A stretch of DNA of 60,328 nt from Holophagaceae bacterium (GCA_025363715.1 JANYLR010000019.1:1-60328); one strand, 5' to 3'. Shown: positions 1 to 8,483, numbered from the stretch's first letter. Numbers and translations: made by a program. Notes: a model not told the origin generated them from the letters alone.

Positions 1-128
1 ATCTCCACCTGGATTCCACCTACATCGAAGAGCTTCGGTCGTTTTGTCATCACCCATTGGGTGATACCATGAACCCACTAAGTTCCAACTATGGCGCTGG
101 TTTCAACGAATTTCTTGAACTCGGATGA
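1..128 (+). CDS. C-terminal fragment of an unidentified protein
   Basis: A frame beginning at base 3 stays open to a TGA at 126-128 and gives about 41 residues ending GFNEFLELG. The 5' part lies outside the window, so the family cannot be named. The stretch is visibly richer in A and T than the genes that follow. The stop lies only a few bases before the dispersed repeat that starts near 133. A chance open frame of this length is possible, so the call is tentative. Confidence 0.4.
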   Translation, partial: LHLDSTYIEELRSFCHHPLGDTMNPLSSNYGAGFNEFLELG

Positions 129-132
129 TTAG

Positions 133-517
133 GTCAGGCTAACAAAACCCCACGGCGCCGCGCAAGGGGTGCCGGGCGAGCGAGGCGAGGAAGGCGAGTT
201 AAAGCGTAGCGGGTACTACGCGCAACGGAGGCTCCGGCTCTGTGAGCCGGAGGCGAGCAGGAGCGGCGCACTGCGCCGCGATAGCTGGAGCTGACGATGG
301 ATCGCCCTCCGTCTGACGCCACGCTACGCGTGGCTCCCGCTCGCAAGCTCGCGGAGCCTGAGCCTCCCCGCCACCCCTCGCCCGGAGGGATGAAGCCAGG
401 CGGGCGCCCCGCGGCGTCAGGTCCCTTGAACGATGTCCCGCATCGCCCTGCGGGCCCTTCCTTGTGGTGTATCCCGCCTGGCTTCATCGCGGCGTAGTCG
501 GGTTTTGTTAGGCACTC
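133..517. repeat. Dispersed inverted-repeat element, copy 1 (about 385 bp)
   Basis: The right end reads ggttttgttaggcactc and the left end ggctaacaaaacccc, which are inverted copies of each other. The left end has diverged outside the shared core. Long blocks match the element at 10136-10405 in the same orientation: the part after the left end (about 155-225) and the part from about 370 to 517. Copy 1 carries roughly 115 extra internal bases (about 228-365) with several short palindromes. No credible gene lies inside; open frames here are short and sit in the repetitive sequence. A MITE-like or REP-like element is the simplest reading. The outermost GCCTAAC / GTTAGGC cores also match the attC consensus. 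Confidence 0.8.
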
Positions 518-571
518 TCAACCATTGCCCTTATTAGTCTCCGGTGTTAAGCTTTCAGGTTCGGAGTGTCC

Positions 572-856
572 ATGACCCAGCGCACCATTGTTCGTGTCCC
601 GGATGAAATCGCCAACAAGTACCGCTTCGTCGTGATCGCGGGCAAGCGTTGCGAGCAGCTGCAGCGGGGCGCCTTCCCCAAGGTTGAAGTGGTCGTGCCC
701 GTGAACAAGCACGGCCAGGCCCAGGACGCCCCCAAGCTCGCCTCCTTCTGGGGCCAGGTGGCGGTCGCCGAAGTCGAAGAGAACCGCATCGCCTTCGAGG
801 AAGCCGAGATCCTCACCATCGAAGACACCACAGTGGTGCCAATATCCGGCGAATGA
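572..856 (+). CDS. rpoZ: DNA-directed RNA polymerase omega subunit
   Basis: This is a 94-residue small subunit that helps fold beta-prime and assemble RNA polymerase. The segment NKYRFVVIAGKRCEQLQRG near residues 15-33 matches the omega signature (N-R/K-Y-x-L/F-V-x-x-A-x-R-x-x-Q-L-x-x-G). The rest is divergent and rich in acidic residues and valine. A GGAG at 563-566 sits five bases before the ATG at 572; an in-frame GTG at 566 overlaps that site and is less likely. The gene is monocistronic and is followed by a clear terminator at 877-901. Length suits the family. Confidence 0.85.
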   Translation: MTQRTIVRVPDEIANKYRFVVIAGKRCEQLQRGAFPKVEVVVPVNKHGQAQDAPKLASFWGQVAVAEVEENRIAFEEAEILTIEDTTVVPISGE

Positions 857-876
857 TTTTGGATGACGCACGAAAC

Positions 877-901
877 AGCCCCCAACCACAGGGGGCTTTT
901 T
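877..901 (+). terminator. Rho-independent terminator of rpoZ
   Basis: Seven-base stem agccccc / gggggct with a seven-base loop, followed by a run of five T, 20 bases after the rpoZ stop. Confidence 0.85.
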
Positions 902-967
902 CATGCGGTGAAGAAATTTCCATGACCATTGAAATTCTCTATTGCTGTGGGTTTGGTGGGGACACAT

Positions 968-987
968 AATTCAACGGTCGTTGAATT
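968..987. promoter_or_regulatory. Palindromic operator candidate for the adjacent TetR regulator
   Basis: A perfect inverted repeat with 9-bp arms (aattcaacg / cgttgaatt) separated by GT lies 8 bases before the regulator's start codon. TetR-family repressors typically bind such a palindrome near their own promoter, so autoregulation of the regulator and the exporter operon behind it is likely. Binding by this particular protein is inferred. Confidence 0.65.
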
Positions 988-995
988 GAAAGTCC

Positions 996-1685
996 ATGCC
1001 CATGCCCCTTCCCTCCCCCTCTCGTTCCAGAGGTCCGAAACCCACCAAGGTGGATCCAGACCAGTTGCTGGATGCGGCCCAGGCCGTGTTCGCCGAGGAC
1101 GGAATTCGAGGGGCAAGCCTCAGGGCCATCGCCCGTCGGGCGGGCTGCGACCCTGCGCTCATCTACTACCACTTCGCCAGCAAGGAGGCGCTATTCGCGG
1201 CGCTGCTGCAGCGGCGATTCCCGAGGGTCCTAAGGGATGTGGAACAACTGGCGCAGCCCAGCGACCGGCGCCCCACCGCCGTTCGGCTTTGGGATGTGCT
1301 GCTGATCTACCACCGCCACCTCAGTCAGGATCCGGGGATCCGTTCCCTCATTCGCGGCGAGATCGTCCGGGGGGCCGAAGGGGTCACCGTCCTCATTGAA
1401 GGCCACATGCGGCCGGTAGCCACGGCCATCCGCCGGATCTTCGAGCAGGGCATCGAGCGGGACGAGTTGCGGCCCGCCCTCCACCCGATGCTGGCGACCT
1501 TCTTCCTGGTGAAGATGCAGCTCGAAATCCTGGACGTGCTTCCCGTCCTCCTTCCCAGGTTCATGGACCTGCCTTCCGAAGAAGCGGTCGCGGTGGGCAT
1601 GCGCGCCTGGTTCGACCTGTTCTGGCGCGGCGTCGCCCTGGATCCAACCAGCCCCCTGCTCGTCCTCCCCGATCCCACCCCCTGA
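996..1685 (+). CDS. TetR/AcrR-family transcriptional regulator (CecR-like)
   Basis: A 229-residue repressor. An N-terminal helix-turn-helix domain spans about residues 22-68, with the typical DAAQAVFAEDG, SLRAIARRAGC and ALIYYHFASKEALF segments. A ligand-binding helical domain follows. It is the first gene of an operon with a membrane-fusion protein, two ABC ATPases and a permease, the same order as cecR-ybhGFSR of Escherichia coli. It probably represses that exporter until a ligand binds. The TGA overlaps the next start region by one base. The palindrome at 968-987 is its likely site. The start at 996 has a weak ribosome site, and the ATG at 1002 is an alternative. Confidence 0.85.
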   Translation: MPMPLPSPSRSRGPKPTKVDPDQLLDAAQAVFAEDGIRGASLRAIARRAGCDPALIYYHFASKEALFAALLQRRFPRVLRDVEQLAQPSDRRPTAVRLWDVLLIYHRHLSQDPGIRSLIRGEIVRGAEGVTVLIEGHMRPVATAIRRIFEQGIERDELRPALHPMLATFFLVKMQLEILDVLPVLLPRFMDLPSEEAVAVGMRAWFDLFWRGVALDPTSPLLVLPDPTP

Positions 1686-1696
1686 TGAGGATGACC

Positions 1697-2647
1697 ATGC
1701 GCAAGTTCCTGCTGCTCCTCCCTCTCCTGCTGACGGCCTGCCAGCGGGACGGCCGTCCCCTGCTCAACGGCCGGGTGGAAGCCTACCTCACAGACCTGGG
1801 TCCCCGGGCCGGCGGGCGCCTCATCGAACTGAAAGTGCGCGAGGGCCAACGCGTGAAGGCCGGCGACCTGCTGGCCCGGGTGACCGCCGAAGAACTGGAC
1901 GCGGCGGTACTGCGCGACCAGGCAGGCTTCGAAAGCGCCGACGCGAAGCGGCTGGAACTGGATCGGGGTTCTCGTGCCGAGGACATCGCCCAGGGTGAAG
2001 CCAGGATGCGGGGTGCCCAGGCCGCCCTCAGGCTGGCGGAGGACAGCCTGGTGCGGGTCCAGCGGCTCTTCGGGGAAAAGGTGCTGTCCCAGGCGGACCT
2101 CGACAGCGCTCTGGCCAACCGGGATCGAGCCGATGCCAATCTCTCCCTCCAGGCCAAGGCCCTCGCGGAACTCAGGGCCGGAGCCCGGATCGAGCAGCGC
2201 CAGGGCGGCCAGGCCGAGGCCCGGAAAGCCAGGGCGGCCTGGCAACAGAGCCAGCACCAGGTCAGCTTCACGGAGGTCCGAGCCCCCTTCGACGGGGTGG
2301 TGACCCACCGCCTGCGGGAACCCGGCAGCGTCATCAGCGCCGGACAGCCTGTCCTCACCCTGGCCCGCCTGGACCAGCTTTGGGTGCGGATTTATTTACC
2401 CCAGGCCCTCCAGAGCCAAGCCCGCCTTGGCGCCACCGTCACCGTGCTTTTAGCAGACAAACACAGTCTGGAGGCCACCCTGGACGAGATCTCCTCCGAA
2501 TCCGAATTCACCCCGAAGATGGTGGAGAGCCGCGAGGAACGGGTGAACCTGGTCTACCCCGCCCGGGTGAACCTGCCCCAGGGCTGGGACAAGGGTCTGG
2601 TCCCAGGGATGGCCGTGGATGTCCGGCTCGGAACTTCGGCGCGATGA
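1697..2647 (+). CDS. HlyD-family membrane fusion lipoprotein (YbhG-like)
   Basis: This is the periplasmic adaptor that links an inner-membrane ABC exporter to the outer membrane. The N-terminus is a lipoprotein signal ending LLLTAC, so the protein should be anchored by the lipidated cysteine. The half-barrel and lipoyl-like segments (GGRLIELKVREGQRVKAGD near residues 35-55) flank a long alanine- and arginine-rich coiled-coil hairpin of roughly 120 residues. The second lipoyl half contains VRAPFDGVV. A GAGG at 1687-1690 favours the ATG at 1697; ATGs at 1685 and 1691 are in frame. Its stop overlaps the following ATPase start (ATGA), so the two are translationally coupled. Confidence 0.85.
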   Translation: MRKFLLLLPLLLTACQRDGRPLLNGRVEAYLTDLGPRAGGRLIELKVREGQRVKAGDLLARVTAEELDAAVLRDQAGFESADAKRLELDRGSRAEDIAQGEARMRGAQAALRLAEDSLVRVQRLFGEKVLSQADLDSALANRDRADANLSLQAKALAELRAGARIEQRQGGQAEARKARAAWQQSQHQVSFTEVRAPFDGVVTHRLREPGSVISAGQPVLTLARLDQLWVRIYLPQALQSQARLGATVTVLLADKHSLEATLDEISSESEFTPKMVESREERVNLVYPARVNLPQGWDKGLVPGMAVDVRLGTSAR

Positions 2648-3531
2648 TCCTGCTCGAAGCCCATGCCCTGGCCTGCCGCTTCGGCGCCAGGTCGGCGGTC
2701 CAGAAGCTGGACCTCACGCTGTCGGAGGGGGAGTTGGTGGGCCTCATCGGCCCTGATGGCGCGGGCAAAACGACCACCTTCCGGATGCTGGCCGGGCTGC
2801 AGCGGCCCAGCAGCGGCGAGCTGAAGCGGCACCTGGGCCGAGTCGGCATCAGCTACGTGCCCCAGGCCTTCAGCCTGGCCCCGGACCTCACCGTCGAAGA
2901 GAACCTGCGGCTCCAGGCTGGCCTGTACGGCCTGAAGGGAGCCGATGCTCGGATCACCATGCTGCTTGAATCCGTGGACCTGGCCTCGTTCCGCGACCGC
3001 CTATCGGGGGCCCTCTCCGGGGGCATGAAACAGAAGCTTTCGCTCTGCTCCGCCCTGCTGCCGGAGCCCCGCCTACTGCTGCTGGACGAACCCACTACCG
3101 GCGTCGACCCCGTCAGCCGCCGGGAGTTCTGGGAGCTGCTGCATGGGGTGCACGATCAGGGCGTGGCGATCCTCTTTTCCACGCCCTACATGGACGAGGC
3201 CGAGTACGCCCACCGGATGCTGCTGATGCATGAAGGACGTGTGCTGGAATCGGGGGATCTGGCCACCTTCCGTCGCAGCTTGCCCGGTCTGGTGTTCCGC
3301 CTTGTGAGCCCAGACCGCCGACAGGTGCAGAAGGCCTTGGCCGCCTTCGGCCCTCTGGATCTCTTCGCGGAAGGCGAGATCATTCGGGCCCGGTTTTCCG
3401 ACCAGGAATCAGCGCCCCTCCTCGCCCGGCTCCGGGCCATACCAGGCGTGGAGCAGGTGCGCCTGGCCGAGGCCAGCGTGGAAGACGTGTTCCTCCATGC
3501 CCTGGCCGGGGTGGGAGGCGAGCATGGCTGA
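2644..3531 (+). CDS. ABC transporter ATPase, first nucleotide-binding subunit
   Basis: A 295-residue ATPase. Walker A is GPDGAGKTT, the signature is LSGGMKQK and Walker B is LLLLDEPT. The switch histidine position reads STPYMDEAE, with proline where most ATPases have histidine, so this site may be a poor hydrolase. It corresponds to the N-terminal half of the fused E. coli YbhF/RbbA-type ATPase, here encoded separately. The start is the ATG inside the ATGA overlap with the preceding adaptor gene; a longer frame upstream overlaps that gene and is spurious. The C-terminal 80 residues resemble the accessory domain of drug or lipid exporter ATPases. Confidence 0.88.
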   Translation: MILLEAHALACRFGARSAVQKLDLTLSEGELVGLIGPDGAGKTTTFRMLAGLQRPSSGELKRHLGRVGISYVPQAFSLAPDLTVEENLRLQAGLYGLKGADARITMLLESVDLASFRDRLSGALSGGMKQKLSLCSALLPEPRLLLLDEPTTGVDPVSRREFWELLHGVHDQGVAILFSTPYMDEAEYAHRMLLMHEGRVLESGDLATFRRSLPGLVFRLVSPDRRQVQKALAAFGPLDLFAEGEIIRARFSDQESAPLLARLRAIPGVEQVRLAEASVEDVFLHALAGVGGEHG

Positions 3532-4453
3532 GCCGGTCCTGGAGGTCCGCGGCCTGACCCGCCGGTTCGGCGATTTCACCGCCGTGTCCGAACTCAGCTT
3601 CGAAGTCGAAAAAGGCGAGATCTTCGGCTTCCTGGGACCCAACGGCGCCGGCAAGAGCACCACCATCCGCATGCTGTGTGGGGTACTCGCACCCAGCTCC
3701 GGGGAAGCCCGGGCCCTGGGCAGGAACCTCTTCACCGAGGCGGACCAGGTGCGCGCCCGGGTGGGGTACATGAGCCAGAAATCCAGCCTCCTCACCGATC
3801 TCACCGTGGCCGAGAACCTGCGATTCTTTGGCGGACTCTACGGACTTGAAGGTCCGCGACTGACTTCCGAGGTGGAGTTCCGCCTGCGGGAGATGCAGGT
3901 CTGGGAGCACCGCGATCAGCTGGTGGCGAGCCTCTCCACAGGCGAGAGGCAGCGGGTGGCCCTCGCCTCGGCCACCCTGCACCGCCCCGACATCCTCTTC
4001 TTGGATGAACCGACCAGTGGCGTGGATCCCCTGCGTCGCCGGCTCTTCTGGGAGGCCATGGATGAGCTGGTGGCGGAGGGCATGAGCATCCTCGTCACCA
4101 CCCACAACCTTGGCGAAGCGGACCAGTGCGACCGTCTGGCCTTCATCCTCGGTGGCAAGTTGATGGCCTACGGGCGGCCGCGCAAGCTGAAGGAAACCCT
4201 GGGTCGACAAGTCGTCGAGCTGCGGACCGAGCGTTTCCGGGAGCTCCAACTCGCTGCTCGCGCGCAGCCCGAGGTGCTGGCGGCCGAATTGATGGGGAGG
4301 AGTGTCCGTCTGTCCCTGCCCGGCGACCTTGAGCCTGCGACCCTGCTCACCCGGCTGCGGGATGCAGGCTTCCGTTTCGAGGCCCTGCCCAGCGAAGCCC
4401 CCTCCCTGGAAGATCTGTTCGTGGATTTGGTCCACCGCTCCCGCGTTGCCTGA
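3524..4453 (+). CDS. ABC transporter ATPase, second nucleotide-binding subunit
   Basis: A 309-residue ATPase with Walker A GPNGAGKST, a variant signature LSTGERQR, Walker B ILFLDEPTSG and an intact switch histidine in VTTHNLGEAD. It matches the C-terminal half of a YbhF-like double ATPase. It overlaps the previous gene by 8 bp, with GGAGG at 3514-3518 supporting the ATG at 3524. It should pair with the first ATPase to form a heterodimer in which one site is degenerate. The cargo cannot be told from sequence; the E. coli counterpart has been linked to antibiotic and cation export. Confidence 0.88.
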   Translation: MAEPVLEVRGLTRRFGDFTAVSELSFEVEKGEIFGFLGPNGAGKSTTIRMLCGVLAPSSGEARALGRNLFTEADQVRARVGYMSQKSSLLTDLTVAENLRFFGGLYGLEGPRLTSEVEFRLREMQVWEHRDQLVASLSTGERQRVALASATLHRPDILFLDEPTSGVDPLRRRLFWEAMDELVAEGMSILVTTHNLGEADQCDRLAFILGGKLMAYGRPRKLKETLGRQVVELRTERFRELQLAARAQPEVLAAELMGRSVRLSLPGDLEPATLLTRLRDAGFRFEALPSEAPSLEDLFVDLVHRSRVA

Positions 4454-4463
4454 GGTACAGCCC

Positions 4464-5591
4464 ATGTGGAACCGCATCAAAGCCCTGGTCTGGAAGGAAT
4501 TTCTTCAGCTCCGACGCGACCGGCTCACCTTGGCCTTCACGCTGGGTATGCCCCTGATGCAGCTCGTCATCTTCGGGCTGGCCATCAACTACGACGTAAA
4601 GCACATGCCCGCCGCGGTCCTGGACGAGTCCCAGAGCCAGGAGAGCCGGAGCTTCGTGGATGGGCTGGTGGCGACCCAGTACTTCGATGTGAAGGTGGTG
4701 GTGCGTTCGGAGGCCGAGCTGCGGGTCGCCCTCGATCATGGGAAGGCCCAGGTGGGGGTCTGGTTCCCGCCGGACTATGCGCGCCAGATCCGCTCGGGCA
4801 AGACCGGCGAGGTGATGATCCTGGTGGATGGCTCCAGTCCCACCACCGCCTCCAGCGCCATGGCCACGGCCCAGGGCGTGGGCCAGCTTCGCAACACTCA
4901 ATTGCTGTACGACCGCATGGGCTTCGGCGGGGCCGCTAAACCCATCATGCCGGTGGAGGTGCGCGTCCGCCCCTGGTACAACCCAGATCTGCGCAGCCCC
5001 ACCTTCATCGTGCCGGGCCTCGTGGGCGTCATCCTCTCCATGACCTGCATCATGTTCGCCTCCAATGCCATCGTGCGGGAGAAGGAGCGCGGCACCCTGG
5101 ACCAGGTGCTGGTGACGCCCGTGACGCCCGTTGAATTGTTCGCCGGAAAGGTCATTCCCGTCATCGCCATGGCCTATGTGCAGATGACCGTCATGTTTGG
5201 CACGGCCCACCTGTTCTTCAAGGTGCCGGTGGCCGGATCCATCCCTTTGCTCTACCTCATGGCGGCCTTCTTCATCATCCCCATGCTCGGCATCGGCATC
5301 CGCATCTCCACCCTGGCCGACAACCAGGGGCAGAGCGCCCAGATGAGCATGCTGACCATCCTCCCCTTCGTGTTCCTCAGCGGCTACATCTTCCCCCGCG
5401 AATCCATGCCCACGATCTTCTACCTGATCGGCGAGCTCATGCCGCTCACCCACTTCATCATCATCATCCGGGCCATCGTGCTGCGCGGCGTGGGACTCGA
5501 GGCCTTCTGGCCCGAGCTGCTGAAGCTGCTCGCCCTCACGGTCCTCATTTGGGTCCTGGCCCTGCGAAGCATGAAGCGGGCGGAAGCCTGA
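4464..5591 (+). CDS. ABC-2 type transporter permease (YbhS/YbhR-like)
   Basis: A 375-residue inner-membrane subunit. One membrane helix lies near residues 20-42, then a long periplasmic domain of about 140 residues, then five helices in the last 190 residues, the usual ABC-2 permease plan. GAGGT at 4452-4456 supports the ATG at 4464; the longer open frame runs back into the ATPase gene and is not real. Only one permease gene is present, where the E. coli locus has two, so a homodimer is likely. The gene converges on the next one with a 3-bp gap. Confidence 0.88.
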   Translation: MWNRIKALVWKEFLQLRRDRLTLAFTLGMPLMQLVIFGLAINYDVKHMPAAVLDESQSQESRSFVDGLVATQYFDVKVVVRSEAELRVALDHGKAQVGVWFPPDYARQIRSGKTGEVMILVDGSSPTTASSAMATAQGVGQLRNTQLLYDRMGFGGAAKPIMPVEVRVRPWYNPDLRSPTFIVPGLVGVILSMTCIMFASNAIVREKERGTLDQVLVTPVTPVELFAGKVIPVIAMAYVQMTVMFGTAHLFFKVPVAGSIPLLYLMAAFFIIPMLGIGIRISTLADNQGQSAQMSMLTILPFVFLSGYIFPRESMPTIFYLIGELMPLTHFIIIIRAIVLRGVGLEAFWPELLKLLALTVLIWVLALRSMKRAEA

Positions 5592-5594
5592 AAT

Positions 5595-6395
5595 TCAATG
5601 GAACGCATAGCTCGCCAGGCTGAGACTGCCCAACTGCCAGCCGTCAAAGAGTGATTCCGGTGACCCCTCCGCAGCGCCCAGGGCGAAGAACAGCGGGTCG
5701 AGGTGTTCCGAGGTGGGCACGGATTCCGCCGCCCCCGGGGCCTGCCGCCAGTCCAACAGGGCAGGCACATCCCCCGCAGCGAGCCGGTCCCGGATCCAGC
5801 GCTCGAAGGCCAGGGCCCAGGGCCGGGGTTCCGAGGCATCCTCCCAGTCCAGGCGGCCCAGGTTGTGCACGATGCCGCCGCTGCCGAGGAGCAGCACGCC
5901 ACGGTCGCGAAGCGGTGCCAGGGCCCGGCCCGCCGCCAGCAACTGCGCCGGTGTCCTGGGCCGGGGAAGGGACAGCTGCACCACCGGCACCTGCGCCTCC
6001 GGCTGAAGGTAGCGCAAGGGAACCCAGGCCCCGTGGTCCAGAGGACGCCGAAGGTCCAACCGAGCCTCTAGCCCGGCTCCTCCTAGCAGCTCCACCGCCT
6101 CCTCGGCCACTGCCGGGGACCCAGGCGCTGGATAGTCGAGAGCGTAGAGTGCCTCCGGGAACCCCCCGAAATCGTGCAGGATGCCCGGGACCTCCGCCGA
6201 GGTGAGCAGGAAGGGACCGGGCGCCTCCCAGTGGGCCGAACATACGAGGATGGCCCTGAGGGAACGCAGCTGCTGGCCATGGGCCGCCACCGCCTTGCCC
6301 CAGGCCCCGCCATCCAGGGCGAGCATGGGCGAACCATGCGCGAGGAACAGGGAGGGAATCGATGCTTTGCCGTCCATGCAATCAGGGTGGGGCAT
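5595..6395 (-). CDS. Class III extradiol ring-cleavage dioxygenase-like protein (YgiD/LigB family)
   Basis: A 266-residue protein of the DODA-type extradiol dioxygenase family, non-haem metal enzymes that open catechol rings. Family landmarks are LFLAHGSPML near residue 20, CSAHWEAP near 55, RPLDHGAWVPL near 118 and GSGGIVHNLG near 175, which carry the expected metal and catalytic histidines. The substrate is unknown; the E. coli homologue YgiD cleaves DOPA. No aromatic-degradation genes are nearby. The start is uncertain because no good ribosome site precedes the ATG at 6395; an ATG at 6377 is an alternative. Confidence 0.8.
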   Translation of the reverse strand: MPHPDCMDGKASIPSLFLAHGSPMLALDGGAWGKAVAAHGQQLRSLRAILVCSAHWEAPGPFLLTSAEVPGILHDFGGFPEALYALDYPAPGSPAVAEEAVELLGGAGLEARLDLRRPLDHGAWVPLRYLQPEAQVPVVQLSLPRPRTPAQLLAAGRALAPLRDRGVLLLGSGGIVHNLGRLDWEDASEPRPWALAFERWIRDRLAAGDVPALLDWRQAPGAAESVPTSEHLDPLFFALGAAEGSPESLFDGWQLGSLSLASYAFH

Positions 6396-6501
6396 TCTTT
6401 TATGTGTTGCAACTCCTTTATTGGATTAGCGGTCGATTCCATCCTTCCTGACGGCTGGGTTCGGTCCGGGGTTAAGCTAGGGTGAATTTTCGGAGACCGC
6501 A

Positions 6502-7230
6502 TTGAACCTCAGGCTTGGCGTGAACATCGACCATGTTGCAACCCTGCGGCAGGCCCGCGGTGGGCATGAACCCGAGCCCGTGACGGCGGCGCTGCTGGCC
6601 CAGAGCGCCGGCGCCCATGGCATCACGGTGCATCTGCGCGGGGATCGTCGCCACATCCAGGAGCGCGACCTGCGAGTGCTGAAGGAAGTCCTCGCGGTGC
6701 CGCTGAATGTGGAATGTGCGGCCACCCCGGAGGCGCTCGAAGCTGTCATTCCCTGCAAGCCCTCCTGGGTGACCCTCGTGCCGGAAAGCCGGGAGGAACT
6801 GACCACCCAGGGTGGCCTGGACGTGATCTTCCTCCAGGGCATGCTTAAGCCCGTGGTTCGAGAACTCCGCAGCGCGGGCGTCCATGTGAGCCTCTTCGTG
6901 GATCCCGTGCTGGACCAGGTCAAGATGGCCGCCAAGTTGGAAGCAGATGCCGTGGAACTGAACACGGGGGCCTACAGTGACCTCCCCATGGATTCTGATG
7001 CCAGCCTCGAGCTCGGCCGCCTGCGCGAAGCGGCCCGGCTGTCCAGCCGCCTAGGCCTCCGGGTGCTGGCGGGGCATGGGCTCAGCCTGCAGAACGTGGG
7101 GCCCGTGGCTGCCATCCCTGAAATCGAGGAACTGAACATCGGCCACAGCCTCATTGGCAGGTCGGTATTTGTGGGTTTGGAACGCGCCGTCGAAGAGATG
7201 CTCACAGCCATGGGGGAGGCCCGGTCATGA
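6502..7230 (+). CDS. pdxJ: Pyridoxine 5'-phosphate synthase
   Basis: PdxJ condenses 3-amino-2-oxopropyl phosphate with 1-deoxy-D-xylulose 5-phosphate to pyridoxine 5'-phosphate, the last ring-forming step of the DXP-dependent vitamin B6 route. The 242-residue length and the sequences NIDHVATLRQARGG (near residue 8), TVHLRGDRRHIQ, NVECAAT and AGHGLS are typical. The start is a TTG at 6502, chosen because CGGAG at 6491-6495 is well placed and no nearby ATG is in frame. It overlaps the following receiver gene by 4 bp (ATGA), an unusual coupling of a cofactor enzyme to a signalling trio. Confidence 0.95.
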   Translation: MNLRLGVNIDHVATLRQARGGHEPEPVTAALLAQSAGAHGITVHLRGDRRHIQERDLRVLKEVLAVPLNVECAATPEALEAVIPCKPSWVTLVPESREELTTQGGLDVIFLQGMLKPVVRELRSAGVHVSLFVDPVLDQVKMAAKLEADAVELNTGAYSDLPMDSDASLELGRLREAARLSSRLGLRVLAGHGLSLQNVGPVAAIPEIEELNIGHSLIGRSVFVGLERAVEEMLTAMGEARS

Positions 7231-7604
7231 GCACAGTTCTGGTCGTGGACGATGATCCTGGCGTCCGGCAGATCCTGAAGGAATTCATCGAGTTGGAAGG
7301 GCACCGGGTCATCGAGGCGGCCGATGCCTCCTTCGCGCGGGAGGCCTTGGCCAAGGAGCAGATAGACCTCCTGTTCCTGGACGTCCTCATGCCCGGAGAA
7401 AGCGGCACCGCCCTCTGCCACTCCCTCAAGGACGATCCCGAATGCCGGGACATCAAGGTGATCCTCCTCACGGGCTTCGATGGAGAAAGGTCCTGGCAGC
7501 AGGGGCTCCGGTGCGGGGCTGACATCTTCCTCGTGAAACCCGTGAACCGCGCCCGCATCAAGGTCCTGCTCGAAGAGCTCCTCTCCCCCGAAAGCCGGGC
7601 ATGA
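7227..7604 (+). CDS. Single-domain response regulator (CheY-like receiver)
   Basis: A 125-residue stand-alone receiver. The acidic pocket is DDD at residues 8-10, the phosphoacceptor is Asp52 in FLDVLMPG, Thr82 lies in ILLTG and Lys104 in VKPVN. It has no output domain, so it must act by protein binding. It overlaps the DUF4388 gene downstream by 4 bp, and a CheZ-like gene follows, which could dephosphorylate it. No histidine kinase sits in the cluster. Confidence 0.9.
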   Translation: MSTVLVVDDDPGVRQILKEFIELEGHRVIEAADASFAREALAKEQIDLLFLDVLMPGESGTALCHSLKDDPECRDIKVILLTGFDGERSWQQGLRCGADIFLVKPVNRARIKVLLEELLSPESRA

Positions 7605-8464
7605 GCAACCTCCGCGGCAACCTGGAGAGCATCTCCCTGACGGACGTGGCTCAGCTGCTCCACGTCAACCGGAAGTCCGGCCTGCTGCAGGTGAACTCCG
7701 GCAAGGTCAGTGGTGTGCTGTACTTTTCCGGGGGCGAGGTCATCCACGCGGAAACCCAGTCGGCCAAGGGGGAATCCGCCGCCTTTGAGATCCTGGAATG
7801 GGTCACGGGGCACTTTGAGTTCCTGACCACCCAGGTCCAAACCACCGCAACCATCCGGCGCACCATCCCTGACCTGCTCATGGATTCGGCCCGGCTGCAG
7901 GACAGCCGCAAGCGCCTTCATTCTTTCTTCCCCCGGATGACGGCGATTCCCTGGCCGACCCTTCCTGCTCCCAAGCTGCTGGAAGGGATCAAGCTTTTCA
8001 CGGAGGAACGGCAAATTCTTCCCTTTTTCGATGGTTACCGGGACTTCAAGGACGTCATGGCGGCCTCTGGACACCACGATGTGGCGGTCCTTCAGGCCGC
8101 GGCCATCCTCAGGGATGCGGGCAGGCTGGACGTATTTGAACCCGACGCCTTGGTGACCACCACCCTCCTGAAAAGCGGGATGTTCAAGAAGGGGGACCAC
8201 GTGGAACTGCCGAAGTACCTCGAGGACCTGTGGACGGCCATGGCCCCCTACCAGCACGGGGTCAGGTACCTTCGGATTGCCGGTCCCAAAGGGCCCTGCG
8301 TCGACCGGGTGGAGTTCGTGGCTAGCCTGGGAAATAAACAGGTGGCTATCCCCCGGGAACTCATGCAGGCCTGGGAGCTGACCGAAGGATCCCATGTCCT
8401 GGTCCGGCCCGCCCCCCCTCAACCCCCCGGCCCGCCGCAAATGAATTTCAGTTCCCTACCCTGA
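7601..8464 (+). CDS. DUF4388 (PATAN-like) domain protein
   Basis: A 287-residue protein. Residues 1-95 match the DUF4388 domain: start LRGNLESISLTDVAQLLHVNRKSG, then LYFSGGEVIHAE and GESAAFEILEWVTGHFEF. This domain often occurs with receivers and gliding or pilus regulators in Myxococcota, Deltaproteobacteria and Cyanobacteria. The remaining 190 residues are helical with no recognised fold. The gene is sandwiched by a 4-bp overlap with the receiver gene and a 19-bp gap to the CheZ-like gene, so the three probably work together. The biochemical role is unknown. Confidence 0.75.
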   Translation: MSNLRGNLESISLTDVAQLLHVNRKSGLLQVNSGKVSGVLYFSGGEVIHAETQSAKGESAAFEILEWVTGHFEFLTTQVQTTATIRRTIPDLLMDSARLQDSRKRLHSFFPRMTAIPWPTLPAPKLLEGIKLFTEERQILPFFDGYRDFKDVMAASGHHDVAVLQAAAILRDAGRLDVFEPDALVTTTLLKSGMFKKGDHVELPKYLEDLWTAMAPYQHGVRYLRIAGPKGPCVDRVEFVASLGNKQVAIPRELMQAWELTEGSHVLVRPAPPQPPGPPQMNFSSLP

Positions 8465-8483
8465 GCCTAACTCTGGAGTCGCC

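Noticed and set aside
133..517. Genes inside the repeat element, such as the 117-residue minus-strand frame
   Set aside because: The frame follows the repeat's palindromes and is not kept at full length in the second copy. Such arginine- and leucine-rich products are usually false predictions.
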